Counted from the first letter of the stretch, positions 5,319 through 13,647 are shown. The stretch: DNA of 17,546 nt from an uncultured Acidimicrobium sp. (GCA_903850275.1 CAINLH010000104.1:1-17546), one strand, 5' to 3'. Translations and numbers: made by a program. Notes: a model not told the origin generated them from the letters alone.

Positions 5319-7913
5319 ATGGGGGAAACGGTATCTAGGGTTGCTTTCGAGGTAAACGGCACGCCCGTTACCGTCGGATCACACCACCCCCATTTGTTAG
5401 CCGCGCTACGCGAGGAACTCAACATCACCTCGCCAAAAGATGGTTGCTCCCCTAGCGGCCAATGCGGCTGTTGCACGGTCATGGTCAATGGCAAGGCCGT
5501 TGTGAGTTGTCAGACACCGTTAGAAAAAGTTGACGGTGGAACTGTCGTGACACTAGAAGGCATTGATCAAACCGAACGCGACAAATATTCGCAAGCATTT
5601 GCAGCATGCGGTGGTCTGCAATGCGGGTTTTGTATTCCGGGAATAGTTGTCAGAGCGAAAGCGCAGGTTGACAAAAAAGGTTCTTCTCTAAAACGCGAAG
5701 ACATGGCTCGACATCTTGGCGCGCATCTTTGTCGCTGCACTGGATATGTGAAAATTCTCGATGCAATCGAGATGGTTGCCCAAGATGTGACGCCCGTTTT
5801 GGTAAAAACGGGTGGAGTAGGTTCGCGAAGCGTCAAGTATGAAGCCGAGGCTCTAGCGCTAGGCGATCGCGGTTATGTAGATGACATTCGCGTAGACGGG
5901 ATGCTGCACGCAGCCTTGCATTTCACTTCCCATGCGCGTGCCAATGTGATGAGCATCAATGTAGAAACCGCGCGCAAAGCACCAGGCGTCAGTGCGATTT
6001 ACACCGCAGCAGACATTCCAGGCGAACTGATGGTCGGAATTATTTACAAAGACTGGCCAGTCATGATCCCCGTTGGTGGCCGCACCTCTTATGCAGGCGA
6101 CGTATTGGCAATTGTTGTTGCCGACACCAGGCAACACGCACGAGAAGCAGCAAAGTTGATCGAGGTGAACTACGACGTTCTCAAACCATTTACCGATCCG
6201 GATGTTGCCTTGGCAAGTACCGACACGGCCGTTTGGAAAACCACGTCGAACACGCTCAGTGAAAGCCGATATCAACGCGGCGACGTCGATGCCAACTTCG
6301 CAACCGCTGTTCACGTAGTGGAGGAAACATTCACTACGCAGCGAATCGAACATGCATTTTTGGAGCCTGAGAGCACTCTCGCGGTTCCCTCCCCTGACGG
6401 CAATCGTCTTCATGTCTATTCCGGCGGTCAGGGAATTTGGGACGACAGAAACGACATCGCTCGAATGCTCTCAGTAGATAACGAGCAAGTCACAGTTGAG
6501 CTAGTGACCAACGGTGGCGCATTCGGTGGCAAAGAAGATATGAGCAATCAAGCTCATGCATCACTTTGCGCTTGGCTTCTCAAGCAGCCGGTGAAGTGCA
6601 CGCTCTCGCGCGAAGAATCCTTGCTGATGCATGCAAAGCGACATCCGATTCGCATGCAATACAAGGCGGGTTGCGATGCCGATGGCAAACTTGTGGCGCT
6701 TCGTGTGCGCGCCGTGGGCGATAGTGGAGCTTACGCAAGCGTCGGAATGAAGGTTTTGGAGCGGATGGCCGGCCATGCGAGCGGCCCTTATCAAGTGCCA
6801 AACATTGACGTAGAAGCCATAGCTGTACGAACGAACAATCCCGTTTGTGGTGCGTTTCGGGGTTTCGGAGCCAATCAGGCGCAATTCGCCATGGAAGGCA
6901 TCATGGACCGTCTTGCAACGAAGGTTGGAATAGATGGTTGGACGATTCGCCAACGCAATGTCATCATGCCAAATCAGGTGTGGGGGCCCGGCCAAATCAT
7001 GGATGACGGATGCCTTGGCGCCTCCGAATGCTTGAAAGCAATCAAGCCCCACTACGACGCTGCAGTGCAAAGCGGCAAGGCCGTCGGTCTCGGGCTCGGC
7101 CTAAAGAACAGCGGCCTAGGTAACGGTTTCAAAGAGATTACAAGGGCTGTCATTCGTTTCAGAGAGGATGGTCGGATCGAGGTTCGCCATGGATGGACCG
7201 AAATGGGTCAAGGCATCAACACTGTTGCTTTGCAAGTTGCCGTGCACGAACTTGGTATCGACGCCGACAAAGTTGACGTCATCGTTGATACGACCAGAGA
7301 ACTTGGACTTGGCCAAACAACCGGTTCGCGGGGAACGTTGATGGGCGCCGGCGCAGTGAAGGCTGCCTGTGAAGCTGCTCGAGCGGCCAATAACGCAATA
7401 GGCGTCGACCACTGCGGCGAATATCGCGTTGATTGGACGACGAAACTTGGCGAGCCTGGCGTCGAACATCCGATTATTCATTCCACTTTTGGCTACGCCG
7501 CACAAATGGTTGTATGCGATCCTGAGACAGGAAAAATAGAGCGGGTGCTTGCGGCCCACGATGTTGGACGTGCTGTGAACCCGCAGCTTTGTGAAGGACA
7601 GATTGAAGGAAGTGTTCACATGGGTTTGGGTTACGCCCTTTCGGAAAACTTCCCCCATGACCCCGAGACCGGATTCCCAACCAACATGACTTTGAGGTCG
7701 TTGGGTATCTTGCGCGCCAAAGACGTGCCTCAGATTGACGTCATTCTTGTCGAGTCCCCTCAGCCCAATTCCCCGTATGGAATTAAGGGTGTCGGCGAAA
7801 TTGGTTTGGTGCCCACAGCCGGTGCAGTAGCTGAAGCGTTGCGACAATTTGACGGTCAATGGCGAAATCGACTGCCAATGCGGTCGGCAAACGAAGACGC
7901 AACCGAGGAATAG
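5319..7913 (+). CDS. Fused [2Fe-2S]-molybdopterin xanthine dehydrogenase/hydroxylase, selenium-dependent XDH (XdhD)-like
   Basis: 864 residues from ATG 5319 (GTG 5304 would add five). Residues 1-160 carry two [2Fe-2S] sites: C43, C49, C52 and C64 in the ferredoxin-like part, and C102, C105, C138 and C140 in the helical part. The rest is a molybdopterin-cytosine-dinucleotide catalytic domain: TNGGAFGGKED, NNPVCGAFRGFG, TEMGQG and the catalytic-base segment GIKGVGE (about E827). No FAD domain is present. The fusion order, the extra residue between C43 and C49 (DGCSPSGQCGCC) and the VGIIYKDWPVMIPVGG segment match hydroxylases found in selenium-dependent xanthine dehydrogenase loci, such as E. 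coli XdhD. These hydroxylate N-heterocycles such as purines. Electrons probably leave through the FAD protein at 10025. It is followed after 4 nt by an SsnA-like gene, which strengthens the assignment. Whether selenium is used cannot be seen. Confidence 0.88.
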   Translation: MGETVSRVAFEVNGTPVTVGSHHPHLLAALREELNITSPKDGCSPSGQCGCCTVMVNGKAVVSCQTPLEKVDGGTVVTLEGIDQTERDKYSQAFAACGGLQCGFCIPGIVVRAKAQVDKKGSSLKREDMARHLGAHLCRCTGYVKILDAIEMVAQDVTPVLVKTGGVGSRSVKYEAEALALGDRGYVDDIRVDGMLHAALHFTSHARANVMSINVETARKAPGVSAIYTAADIPGELMVGIIYKDWPVMIPVGGRTSYAGDVLAIVVADTRQHAREAAKLIEVNYDVLKPFTDPDVALASTDTAVWKTTSNTLSESRYQRGDVDANFATAVHVVEETFTTQRIEHAFLEPESTLAVPSPDGNRLHVYSGGQGIWDDRNDIARMLSVDNEQVTVELVTNGGAFGGKEDMSNQAHASLCAWLLKQPVKCTLSREESLLMHAKRHPIRMQYKAGCDADGKLVALRVRAVGDSGAYASVGMKVLERMAGHASGPYQVPNIDVEAIAVRTNNPVCGAFRGFGANQAQFAMEGIMDRLATKVGIDGWTIRQRNVIMPNQVWGPGQIMDDGCLGASECLKAIKPHYDAAVQSGKAVGLGLGLKNSGLGNGFKEITRAVIRFREDGRIEVRHGWTEMGQGINTVALQVAVHELGIDADKVDVIVDTTRELGLGQTTGSRGTLMGAGAVKAACEAARAANNAIGVDHCGEYRVDWTTKLGEPGVEHPIIHSTFGYAAQMVVCDPETGKIERVLAAHDVGRAVNPQLCEGQIEGSVHMGLGYALSENFPHDPETGFPTNMTLRSLGILRAKDVPQIDVILVESPQPNSPYGIKGVGEIGLVPTAGAVAEALRQFDGQWRNRLPMRSANEDATEE

Positions 7914-7917
7914 ATCC

Positions 7918-8982
7918 GTGTCCAACCGCACGCCTGGACTTGTTTGCGCACACCACCATTTGTATTCGACCCTTGCCCGCGGAATGCCAGCGCCGCCATC
8001 CGCACCTACCGATTTCATATCCACTCTGCGTCAGGTGTGGTGGAGACTCGACGCCAAATTAGACGCCGAGATGCTGTATTGGTCGGCCGCACTCGGAGCC
8101 GCAGAGGCGCTCATGAGCGGCACAACTTCGATCATTGATCACCACGAATCCCCTAATTTCATCGAAGGTTCGCTCGATGTCATTGCCCAGGCTTGCGCCG
8201 ACATAGGCGTACGCGTCAATACCTGCTTCGGAGCAACCGATCGCTGGACAGACAACGGAACTTTGGTTGATTCCGTAAGCCCTCATTCAAGTATGACAAG
8301 TGCTGCTCGACGCGCATTAGATGAATGTGATCGTTTTCTCAACAACGGCGGCCGCGGAATGGTCGGCCTGCATGCATCTTTCACGTGCTCTGATGAAACC
8401 CTTGAAGCTGCAACAGAAATGGCAAAGAAACATTCCGTCGGAGTGCATATTCATGTCGCCGAAGGTATTGATGATGCTGGCGCAGGACAACGACTCGAAC
8501 CCATCGCATCGGACGATTGGCTTTTAGTGCATTGTGTCCTCCTCGACCGCCAACTCAAGGGTCGCATCGTTCACAATCCCCGATCGAATATGAACAACAG
8601 CGTTGGCTATGCCGCTCCTTCGCGAAGAACAAACACGACGCTTCTCGGTACCGACGGCATTGGCAGCGACATGTTGGAAGAATTCCGACTTGCCTTCGCT
8701 CGTTTGCGCGAATTTGATATCAAGGAAAACCCAGCAACTGCCTGGTCATGGTTGGAAAATGGTTATCACTACTTTCCCGAAGCACGCGAAGATGTCGTCG
8801 TTTGGTCGTACGACGCCGTGGATGACCCGTGGAAACTTGCGTTCACTACGGGAGTACATCCAGTTGAAGTAATCGTCGACGGAAGAACTGTTGTAACGGA
8901 CGGGAAGCCAACCAAATTCGATATCAATGAAGTTCGTCAAAAAGCTTCCGAACAAGCAAAAAGACTCCACGAAAGGCTCTAA
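7918..8982 (+). CDS. Compact SsnA-like amidohydrolase (ATZ/TRZ type)
   Basis: 354 residues. The metal ligands of a subtype-III amidohydrolase are all visible: H12-x-H14 (CAHHHLYSTLARGMP), H179 (VHIHVAEG), H205 (LLVHCVLLD) and D246 (LLGTDGIGSDM). SMSTL-type family landmarks IIDHHESPNFIEGSLD, GLHASFTCSDETLE and HNPRSNMNNSVG match SsnA, the putative aminohydrolase of selenium-dependent hydroxylase loci, which is related to guanine and atrazine deaminases. It is clearly shorter than the usual 430-450 residues. It begins directly at the PGL-x-x-H-x-H strand, without the N-terminal beta-sandwich segment, and is shortened around the third and fourth ligands and before the C-terminal part. The GTG start at 7918 has GAGGAA (7905-7910) 7 nt upstream; frame upstream of it overlaps the XDH gene and does not encode a sandwich. 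It likely deaminates or opens the hydroxylated ring. Function inferred. Confidence 0.85.
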   Translation: MSNRTPGLVCAHHHLYSTLARGMPAPPSAPTDFISTLRQVWWRLDAKLDAEMLYWSAALGAAEALMSGTTSIIDHHESPNFIEGSLDVIAQACADIGVRVNTCFGATDRWTDNGTLVDSVSPHSSMTSAARRALDECDRFLNNGGRGMVGLHASFTCSDETLEAATEMAKKHSVGVHIHVAEGIDDAGAGQRLEPIASDDWLLVHCVLLDRQLKGRIVHNPRSNMNNSVGYAAPSRRTNTTLLGTDGIGSDMLEEFRLAFARLREFDIKENPATAWSWLENGYHYFPEAREDVVVWSYDAVDDPWKLAFTTGVHPVEVIVDGRTVVTDGKPTKFDINEVRQKASEQAKRLHERL

Positions 8983-8984
8983 CA

Positions 8985-10028
8985 GTGTCGCTACCTCTAC
9001 AGGCAATCAACCCAAACACAGGCAAGGCTCGAGTAGCTATCTATCTCCAAGATGCTCATCGCATTCGTGAAGGAATGGAATTTACTCAGTACGCAGAAAG
9101 TAAAGGGTTCGAAGCCGTTTGGCAAGCAGAAAGCCGCCTTGTACGAGAAGCAACAGTACCAATGGCCGCTTTTGCGTCGGTGACGAACACGATCAAGGTT
9201 GGCTCGGGTGTTGTCGATTGCTGGAGCCGCAACCCTGCACGTTTGGCAGCTACTTTCTCAACGCTTGACGACCTTGCGCCTGGGCGAGTGATCCTCGGTA
9301 TCGGCGCATGGTGGGATCCACTAGCGCAAAAGGTTGGTATCAGCAGAGCGAAGCCTCTAAAGGCGATGCGAGAGATCGTCACCGCTGTTCGCGCTCTACT
9401 CAACAATGAGAATGTGACATTTGATGGCGAGTTCGTAAAGTTCGATGGAATTGAATTGGATTACGTGTATCAAGAGCGTCGCAAGAAGGATGTACCTATC
9501 TACATTGGGGCAACCGGAATGCAGATGATGGAACTAACTGGAGAGATTGCTGACGGCGTCGTGCTCAACTATTTGGTATCTCCCGACTACAACAAACAGG
9601 CAATAGAGGCTCTCGGTGCAGGTGCTGCAAAGGCAAACCGCAACATCGAAGACATTGACAGACCCCAGTTGGTTGTTTGCAGCGTTCACGAAGATCGCCA
9701 AATCGCACTGAACATGGCGAGAGAGATGGTCACCCAGTATCTTGGCCAGCAACCGCACATCATGAAAGCCTCTGGCGTGCCGCAGTCGCTACTCGACAAA
9801 GTTGGCGAAGTGCTCACATGGCCAGCAACTCACGAGCAAGTCACCGCGGCTTCCAAGTTAGTTCCTGATGAAATAGTGCAAATGTTGACGGCTTCGGGCA
9901 CACCGCAAGAAGCGCGCAAACAGGTTCTGCATTACATCGAAAATGGCGCTACCTGCCCCATCCTGTACCCACTCGGCGACGTCAAAGCAATGATCGATAC
10001 GTTCTCTGACTGGGACGGAGTTTCATGA
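8985..10028 (+). CDS. LLM-class flavin-dependent oxidoreductase (methylene-H4MPT reductase-like)
   Basis: 347 residues, luciferase-like TIM-barrel family. Landmarks are an early strand KARVAIYLQDAHR, then GFEAVWQAESR (family GY/F-x-x-x-W-x-x-D/E), TIKVGSGVVDCWSRNPARLA, TLDDLAPGRVILGIGAWWDP and VPIYIGATGMQMMELTGEIADGVVLN. These are typical of F420-dependent reductases related to Mer and of FMN monooxygenases; the sequence does not settle the cofactor. The GTG start follows the amidohydrolase stop by 2 nt and has GAAAGG (8971-8976) 8 nt upstream. The gene overlaps the next by 4 nt (ATGA), so it belongs to the operon and probably reduces or monooxygenates a pathway intermediate. The LLM monooxygenase RutA opens the uracil ring in another pathway, but no close likeness to RutA was noted. 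Confidence 0.88.
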   Translation: MSLPLQAINPNTGKARVAIYLQDAHRIREGMEFTQYAESKGFEAVWQAESRLVREATVPMAAFASVTNTIKVGSGVVDCWSRNPARLAATFSTLDDLAPGRVILGIGAWWDPLAQKVGISRAKPLKAMREIVTAVRALLNNENVTFDGEFVKFDGIELDYVYQERRKKDVPIYIGATGMQMMELTGEIADGVVLNYLVSPDYNKQAIEALGAGAAKANRNIEDIDRPQLVVCSVHEDRQIALNMAREMVTQYLGQQPHIMKASGVPQSLLDKVGEVLTWPATHEQVTAASKLVPDEIVQMLTASGTPQEARKQVLHYIENGATCPILYPLGDVKAMIDTFSDWDGVS

Positions 10029-10870
10029 CCGTAACTGTTGCGACCAATCTTGCCGACGCACTAGCGGCGCTTCGAGCAACGCCTGATGCACGCCTACTTC
10101 AAGGCGGCACAGACACAATGGTTGAGATCAACTTCAACCATTTCAAGCCCGAGCACATTGTTGCATTGCGCAAAGTGCAAGAGTTGCGAAACTTTTCAAT
10201 ACAAGAAGAAAAGGGTCTGATTTTCATCGGTTCAGGCGTCCCGTATCAGACGCTAGAAAATGATCCGTTCCTCACTCTGCTTCCCGCCCTCGCTCAAGCA
10301 TCTCGCACAGTCGGATCACCGCAGATCAGAGCTGCAGGGTCTCTCGGCGGCAATCTGGGTACATGCTCCCCTGCTGGCGATGGTTTACCGGTGCTGTCCG
10401 CACTAGACGCCACAGTCCATCTTCAGTCCGTCGATGCGAGTCGAGATGTTTTGATTCACGACTTCATGGTGGGAGTAAAGAAGAATGCACGAAAGCCCGA
10501 TGAGATCATTACTGGTGTCACCGTTCCCATTTTGCGGGGTTTTCAGGGCTACTCAAAAGTAGGCGTCCGTAACGCCATGGTTATCTCAGTTGCATCCGCC
10601 TGTCTCGCCGTAGACACCTCACGGTCTCAAATTCGCTTGGCCCTCGGGGCTGTGGGCCCCACAATCATCCGATGCCGAGAGAGCGAACAATGGCTGGCTA
10701 CACAAGTTGACATTGCGAATTCAAACTTCTCTAACGAGATCGCAAAAGAGTTTGGTCGTCGGGCCGCTCTTGAGGCTCGTCCAATTGACGATCATCGCTC
10801 CACAGCCGAGTATCGCAAACATGCCATATCAGTTCTTGCCGAACGACTATTACTAAAGGCCAACTCATGA
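10025..10870 (+). CDS. FAD-binding medium subunit of a molybdenum hydroxylase (CoxM/XdhB/YgfM-like)
   Basis: 281 residues. The two FAD-binding segments are present: LLQGGTDTM (24-32), and TVGSPQIRAAGSLGGNLGT (95-113) followed by CSPAGD. The C-terminal part matches the CO-dehydrogenase flavoprotein C-terminal domain (IRLALGAVGPT). It passes electrons from the [2Fe-2S] subunit to NAD+ or another acceptor. It overlaps the LLM gene by 4 nt upstream and the [2Fe-2S] gene by 4 nt downstream, forming a medium-small-large subunit order (FAD, FeS, Moco). As the only FAD module here it may serve both the trio and the fused enzyme at 5319, which lacks one; that sharing is inference. Confidence 0.92.
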   Translation: MTVTVATNLADALAALRATPDARLLQGGTDTMVEINFNHFKPEHIVALRKVQELRNFSIQEEKGLIFIGSGVPYQTLENDPFLTLLPALAQASRTVGSPQIRAAGSLGGNLGTCSPAGDGLPVLSALDATVHLQSVDASRDVLIHDFMVGVKKNARKPDEIITGVTVPILRGFQGYSKVGVRNAMVISVASACLAVDTSRSQIRLALGAVGPTIIRCRESEQWLATQVDIANSNFSNEIAKEFGRRAALEARPIDDHRSTAEYRKHAISVLAERLLLKANS

Positions 10871-11376
10871 CCACAGATCATCAGATGTACACGTTGAATA
10901 TCAATGGTGCAGAACGTCCAGTAAAGGACTCCTGGATCGGCGAAAGCTTGCTGTATGTCCTTCGCGAACGCCTGGATTTACCAGGATCAAAAGGCGCATG
11001 CGAGCAAGGCGAATGTGGCAGTTGCACGGTTCTACTGGACGGCGACGCAGTGTGTTCATGCCTGGTCATGGCTGCTACTGCTGTTGATTCCACAATCACA
11101 ACAGTTGAGGGACTGCTGGCCGACACCGTAATTGGCGATACAGCACGCGTAATTTCAGACGTACAAGCTGCCTTTGTCACCGAAGGCGCTGTGCAATGCG
11201 GGTTCTGTACACCTGGGCTGATTGTTGCCGTACATCACCTGCTCGAACACAACCCATCCCCAAGTGACATCGAAGTGAAGGAAGCAATCTCTGGCAACAT
11301 TTGCCGTTGTACGGGATATGGACGAATTTTTGCAGCTGTAAATGCTGTCATCGAGACTCGAAAGAAGAGCAAATAA
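10867..11376 (+). CDS. [2Fe-2S] small subunit of a molybdenum hydroxylase (CoxS/XdhC-type)
   Basis: 169 residues with both clusters intact: C45, C50, C53 and C65 (CEQGECGSC, spacing x4 then x2) in the plant-ferredoxin-like domain, and C111, C114, C146 and C148 (CGFC, CRC) in the helical domain. Unlike the fused enzyme upstream, the first motif has the canonical spacing. The subunit relays electrons between the Moco and FAD subunits. ATG overlaps the FAD gene by 4 nt and has AAAGG (10855-10859) 7 nt upstream; its stop TAA shares one base with the next ATG (TAATG). Confidence 0.94.
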   Translation: MTTDHQMYTLNINGAERPVKDSWIGESLLYVLRERLDLPGSKGACEQGECGSCTVLLDGDAVCSCLVMAATAVDSTITTVEGLLADTVIGDTARVISDVQAAFVTEGAVQCGFCTPGLIVAVHHLLEHNPSPSDIEVKEAISGNICRCTGYGRIFAAVNAVIETRKKSK

Positions 11377-13643
11377 TGACAGCAAAAACCTCAACGAGGA
11401 GCCGCGATGTACTGGGAACAAGCGCCCTACGGCCGGATGGTGTTGCAAAAGTAACCGGAGAGTTTTCTTTCTCATCGGATATGCGTGCCGAAAACATGTT
11501 GTGGGGTGCAACCCTTCGTTCTCCGCACCCATACGCCCGGATTACATCAATCGATACGACCAAGGCTCTTCTCATCGCTGGAGTGCACGCGATAATCACA
11601 GCCGAAGACGTACCCGGAAAATTAACATATGGCCTGATTTCCAGCGACCAACCGGTGTTCGCGAAAGATGTAGTTCGATACATGGGCGAACCTATTGCCG
11701 CAGTTGCTGCAGATCATCCGGAAACATGCAGACGAGCACTTGCAGCAATCGTTGTTGAGTACGAAGTGATGACCCCGTTGGTCGACGCCGAACTTGCAAT
11801 TCTTCCGACCACGCCACCAATTCATCCTGACGGCAATCTCATTCGGCACCAACGCATCATTCACGGTGATTCGAACGCGACAGCCGAGATCATTGTGGAA
11901 GGCAACTACACAATCGGCATGCAGGATCAAGCCTTCCTCGGCCTTGAAGCAGCAATGGCTTTCCCAGACCCTGGTGCGCAAGGCGTGGAACTGCACATCG
12001 CTACACAGTGGCTGCACGAAGACCGCGGTCAAATTGCTGCCTGCCTCAATCTTCCAGAGAACAATGTTCGCCTTGTTCTCGGCGGAGTCGGCGGTGCTTT
12101 TGGCGCGCGCGAAGATATCAGTCTGCAAGTTCACTGCTGCCTCCTTGCCTTACGCACAGGGCGGCCAATCAAGATGCAATACAGCCGAGAGGAAAGCTTC
12201 TTCGGGCACGTACACCGCCATCCCGCTACCGTTTGGATGCGACACCACGCCAACAGGAGTGGCAAAATTGTCAAAATTGAGGCGCGCATGGTCTTTGACG
12301 GCGGCGCCTACACAAGCACCTCACCTGCGGTACTCATCAATGGAATTACGCATACGCAAGGCCCATACCAGTGCGACAATGCCGTAGTCGATGGATACGC
12401 AGTTCGGACAAATAACCCTCCGTGTGGGGCAATGCGCGGATTCGGCGTGGTGCAGGCTTGTTTCGCCCACGAGGGGCAAATGGACAAGATTGCGGAAGCG
12501 TGCGGAATATCTCCAGTAGAGGTCAGGCTCGTTAACGCCATGCACACTGGCGACAAAATCATTACTGGTCAGACAATGGAGAGTGTTGCCCCAGTCGAGC
12601 GATGCATCCGAGAAACTGATGCCATTCCCCTTCCGCCGCCCATGCCAGATCTTGTCGATGCACTCGAATTGCCAGGTGGTAGCGGCCTAACAGCTGAACG
12701 CAAGAACATAGTTCGAGGAATTGGCTGGGGAGTTTCGATGAAGAACCTTATGTACAGCGAGGGCTTTGATGATTACGCAACCGCTCGTTGCACCCTCAGC
12801 AATGGCGTTGCGTCGCTCAAATTTGCTACATCCGAAGTAGGACAGGGTTTCGTCACCCTCGCTCCACAAATAGCGCGAAGTGTTCTTGGCGTCGATCAAG
12901 TTGTGCAGGAAGTTTCTGACACCCAAATTGGTTCGGCAGGATCGACATCGGCATCAAGACAAACATGGATGAGCGGCGGAGCGGTTGACGGCGCATGCCG
13001 TTTGGTGCGCGAAAGAATGTTTGAACATATTGGCAAACTGCACAACATCGACCCAATCCGCTTGCTCATCGATGGTACGGATGTAGTTGATTCAATAGGC
13101 GACTTCCGCATCAGCGTTGTTGATGCAACGGAAGGCGTAACGTTTTCTGAAACCTTCGAACATCATCACCGTAAAACCGAAGACCTCGATGAGAATGGTC
13201 AAGGAAACTGTCACGTCGCATTCGCATTTGTCGCACACCGTGCCGTCGTAGACGTTGACTGCGATCTTGGGCTTGTCAAGGTCGTACAAATAGCAACGGC
13301 ACAAGACGTTGGCAAGGTGTTGAATCCGCTCAGCGCACTTGGTCAGCTAGAAGGTGGCATTGCCCAAGGCTTAGGCCTGGCAGTGATGGAAGAAATCGTG
13401 CTCGAGAACGGCAAGGTACGAAACCCCAGTTTCACCGACTACCTGCTGCCAACCGCACTCGATGCCCCAACAGTTGTTGCTGTGATGATCGAGGAACCCG
13501 AGCCCCAAGCACCGTTAGGCGCAAAGGGCATCGGCGAGCCTCCGTGCATTTCTGTTACTCCAGCCATTGTCGCTGCTATTCGGGCAGCAACTGGCAAGGC
13601 CCTCCTGCGTGTCCCTGTACGACCGCAGGATATTTGCCTGTAA
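11376..13643 (+). CDS. Molybdopterin-binding catalytic large subunit of a xanthine dehydrogenase-family hydroxylase
   Basis: 755 residues. The aldehyde oxidase/xanthine dehydrogenase a/b hammerhead domain (PDGVAKVTGEFSFSSDM onward) is followed by the Moco-binding domain. Visible signatures are GGVGGAFGAREDI, NNPPCGAMRGFG, SEVGQGF, QDVGKVLNPL and GAKGIGE with the catalytic glutamate near residue 721. Such enzymes hydroxylate N-heterocycles or aldehydes with water-derived oxygen in the cytoplasm. The active-site loop is not the YxCSFR of CO dehydrogenase. I start at ATG 11376, which overlaps the preceding TAA by one base; the open frame extends to 11301 but lies inside the [2Fe-2S] gene. It is the last gene of the operon and ends 4 bp from the convergent helicase stop. 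Substrate unknown. Confidence 0.92.
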   Translation: MTAKTSTRSRDVLGTSALRPDGVAKVTGEFSFSSDMRAENMLWGATLRSPHPYARITSIDTTKALLIAGVHAIITAEDVPGKLTYGLISSDQPVFAKDVVRYMGEPIAAVAADHPETCRRALAAIVVEYEVMTPLVDAELAILPTTPPIHPDGNLIRHQRIIHGDSNATAEIIVEGNYTIGMQDQAFLGLEAAMAFPDPGAQGVELHIATQWLHEDRGQIAACLNLPENNVRLVLGGVGGAFGAREDISLQVHCCLLALRTGRPIKMQYSREESFFGHVHRHPATVWMRHHANRSGKIVKIEARMVFDGGAYTSTSPAVLINGITHTQGPYQCDNAVVDGYAVRTNNPPCGAMRGFGVVQACFAHEGQMDKIAEACGISPVEVRLVNAMHTGDKIITGQTMESVAPVERCIRETDAIPLPPPMPDLVDALELPGGSGLTAERKNIVRGIGWGVSMKNLMYSEGFDDYATARCTLSNGVASLKFATSEVGQGFVTLAPQIARSVLGVDQVVQEVSDTQIGSAGSTSASRQTWMSGGAVDGACRLVRERMFEHIGKLHNIDPIRLLIDGTDVVDSIGDFRISVVDATEGVTFSETFEHHHRKTEDLDENGQGNCHVAFAFVAHRAVVDVDCDLGLVKVVQIATAQDVGKVLNPLSALGQLEGGIAQGLGLAVMEEIVLENGKVRNPSFTDYLLPTALDAPTVVAVMIEEPEPQAPLGAKGIGEPPCISVTPAIVAAIRAATGKALLRVPVRPQDICL

Positions 13644-13647
13644 GAGA

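Noticed and set aside
7849..7917. N-terminal extension of the amidohydrolase that might supply its missing sandwich domain
   Set aside because: The 23 residues are polar and basic, overlap the XDH end in another frame and do not form beta strands like those of amidohydrolases. GTG 7918 has a good ribosome-binding site.
7116..8024. A 302-codon open frame on the minus strand across the end of the fused XDH gene
   Set aside because: It lies wholly opposite conserved XDH and amidohydrolase coding sequence, shows no recognisable domain and has no promoter or ribosome-binding site. It is a shadow of the plus-strand genes.
11301..11375. N-terminal extension of the Moco large subunit
   Set aside because: It lies inside the [2Fe-2S] subunit gene in another frame. 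The TAATG junction at 11374-11378 gives a natural coupled start.
10025..13643. CO dehydrogenase (CoxMSL)
   Set aside because: The subunit order fits, but the active-site loop reads PPCGAMRGFG and not the YxCSFR of form I CO dehydrogenases, and no cox accessory genes are present. A xanthine dehydrogenase-family hydroxylase is the better call.
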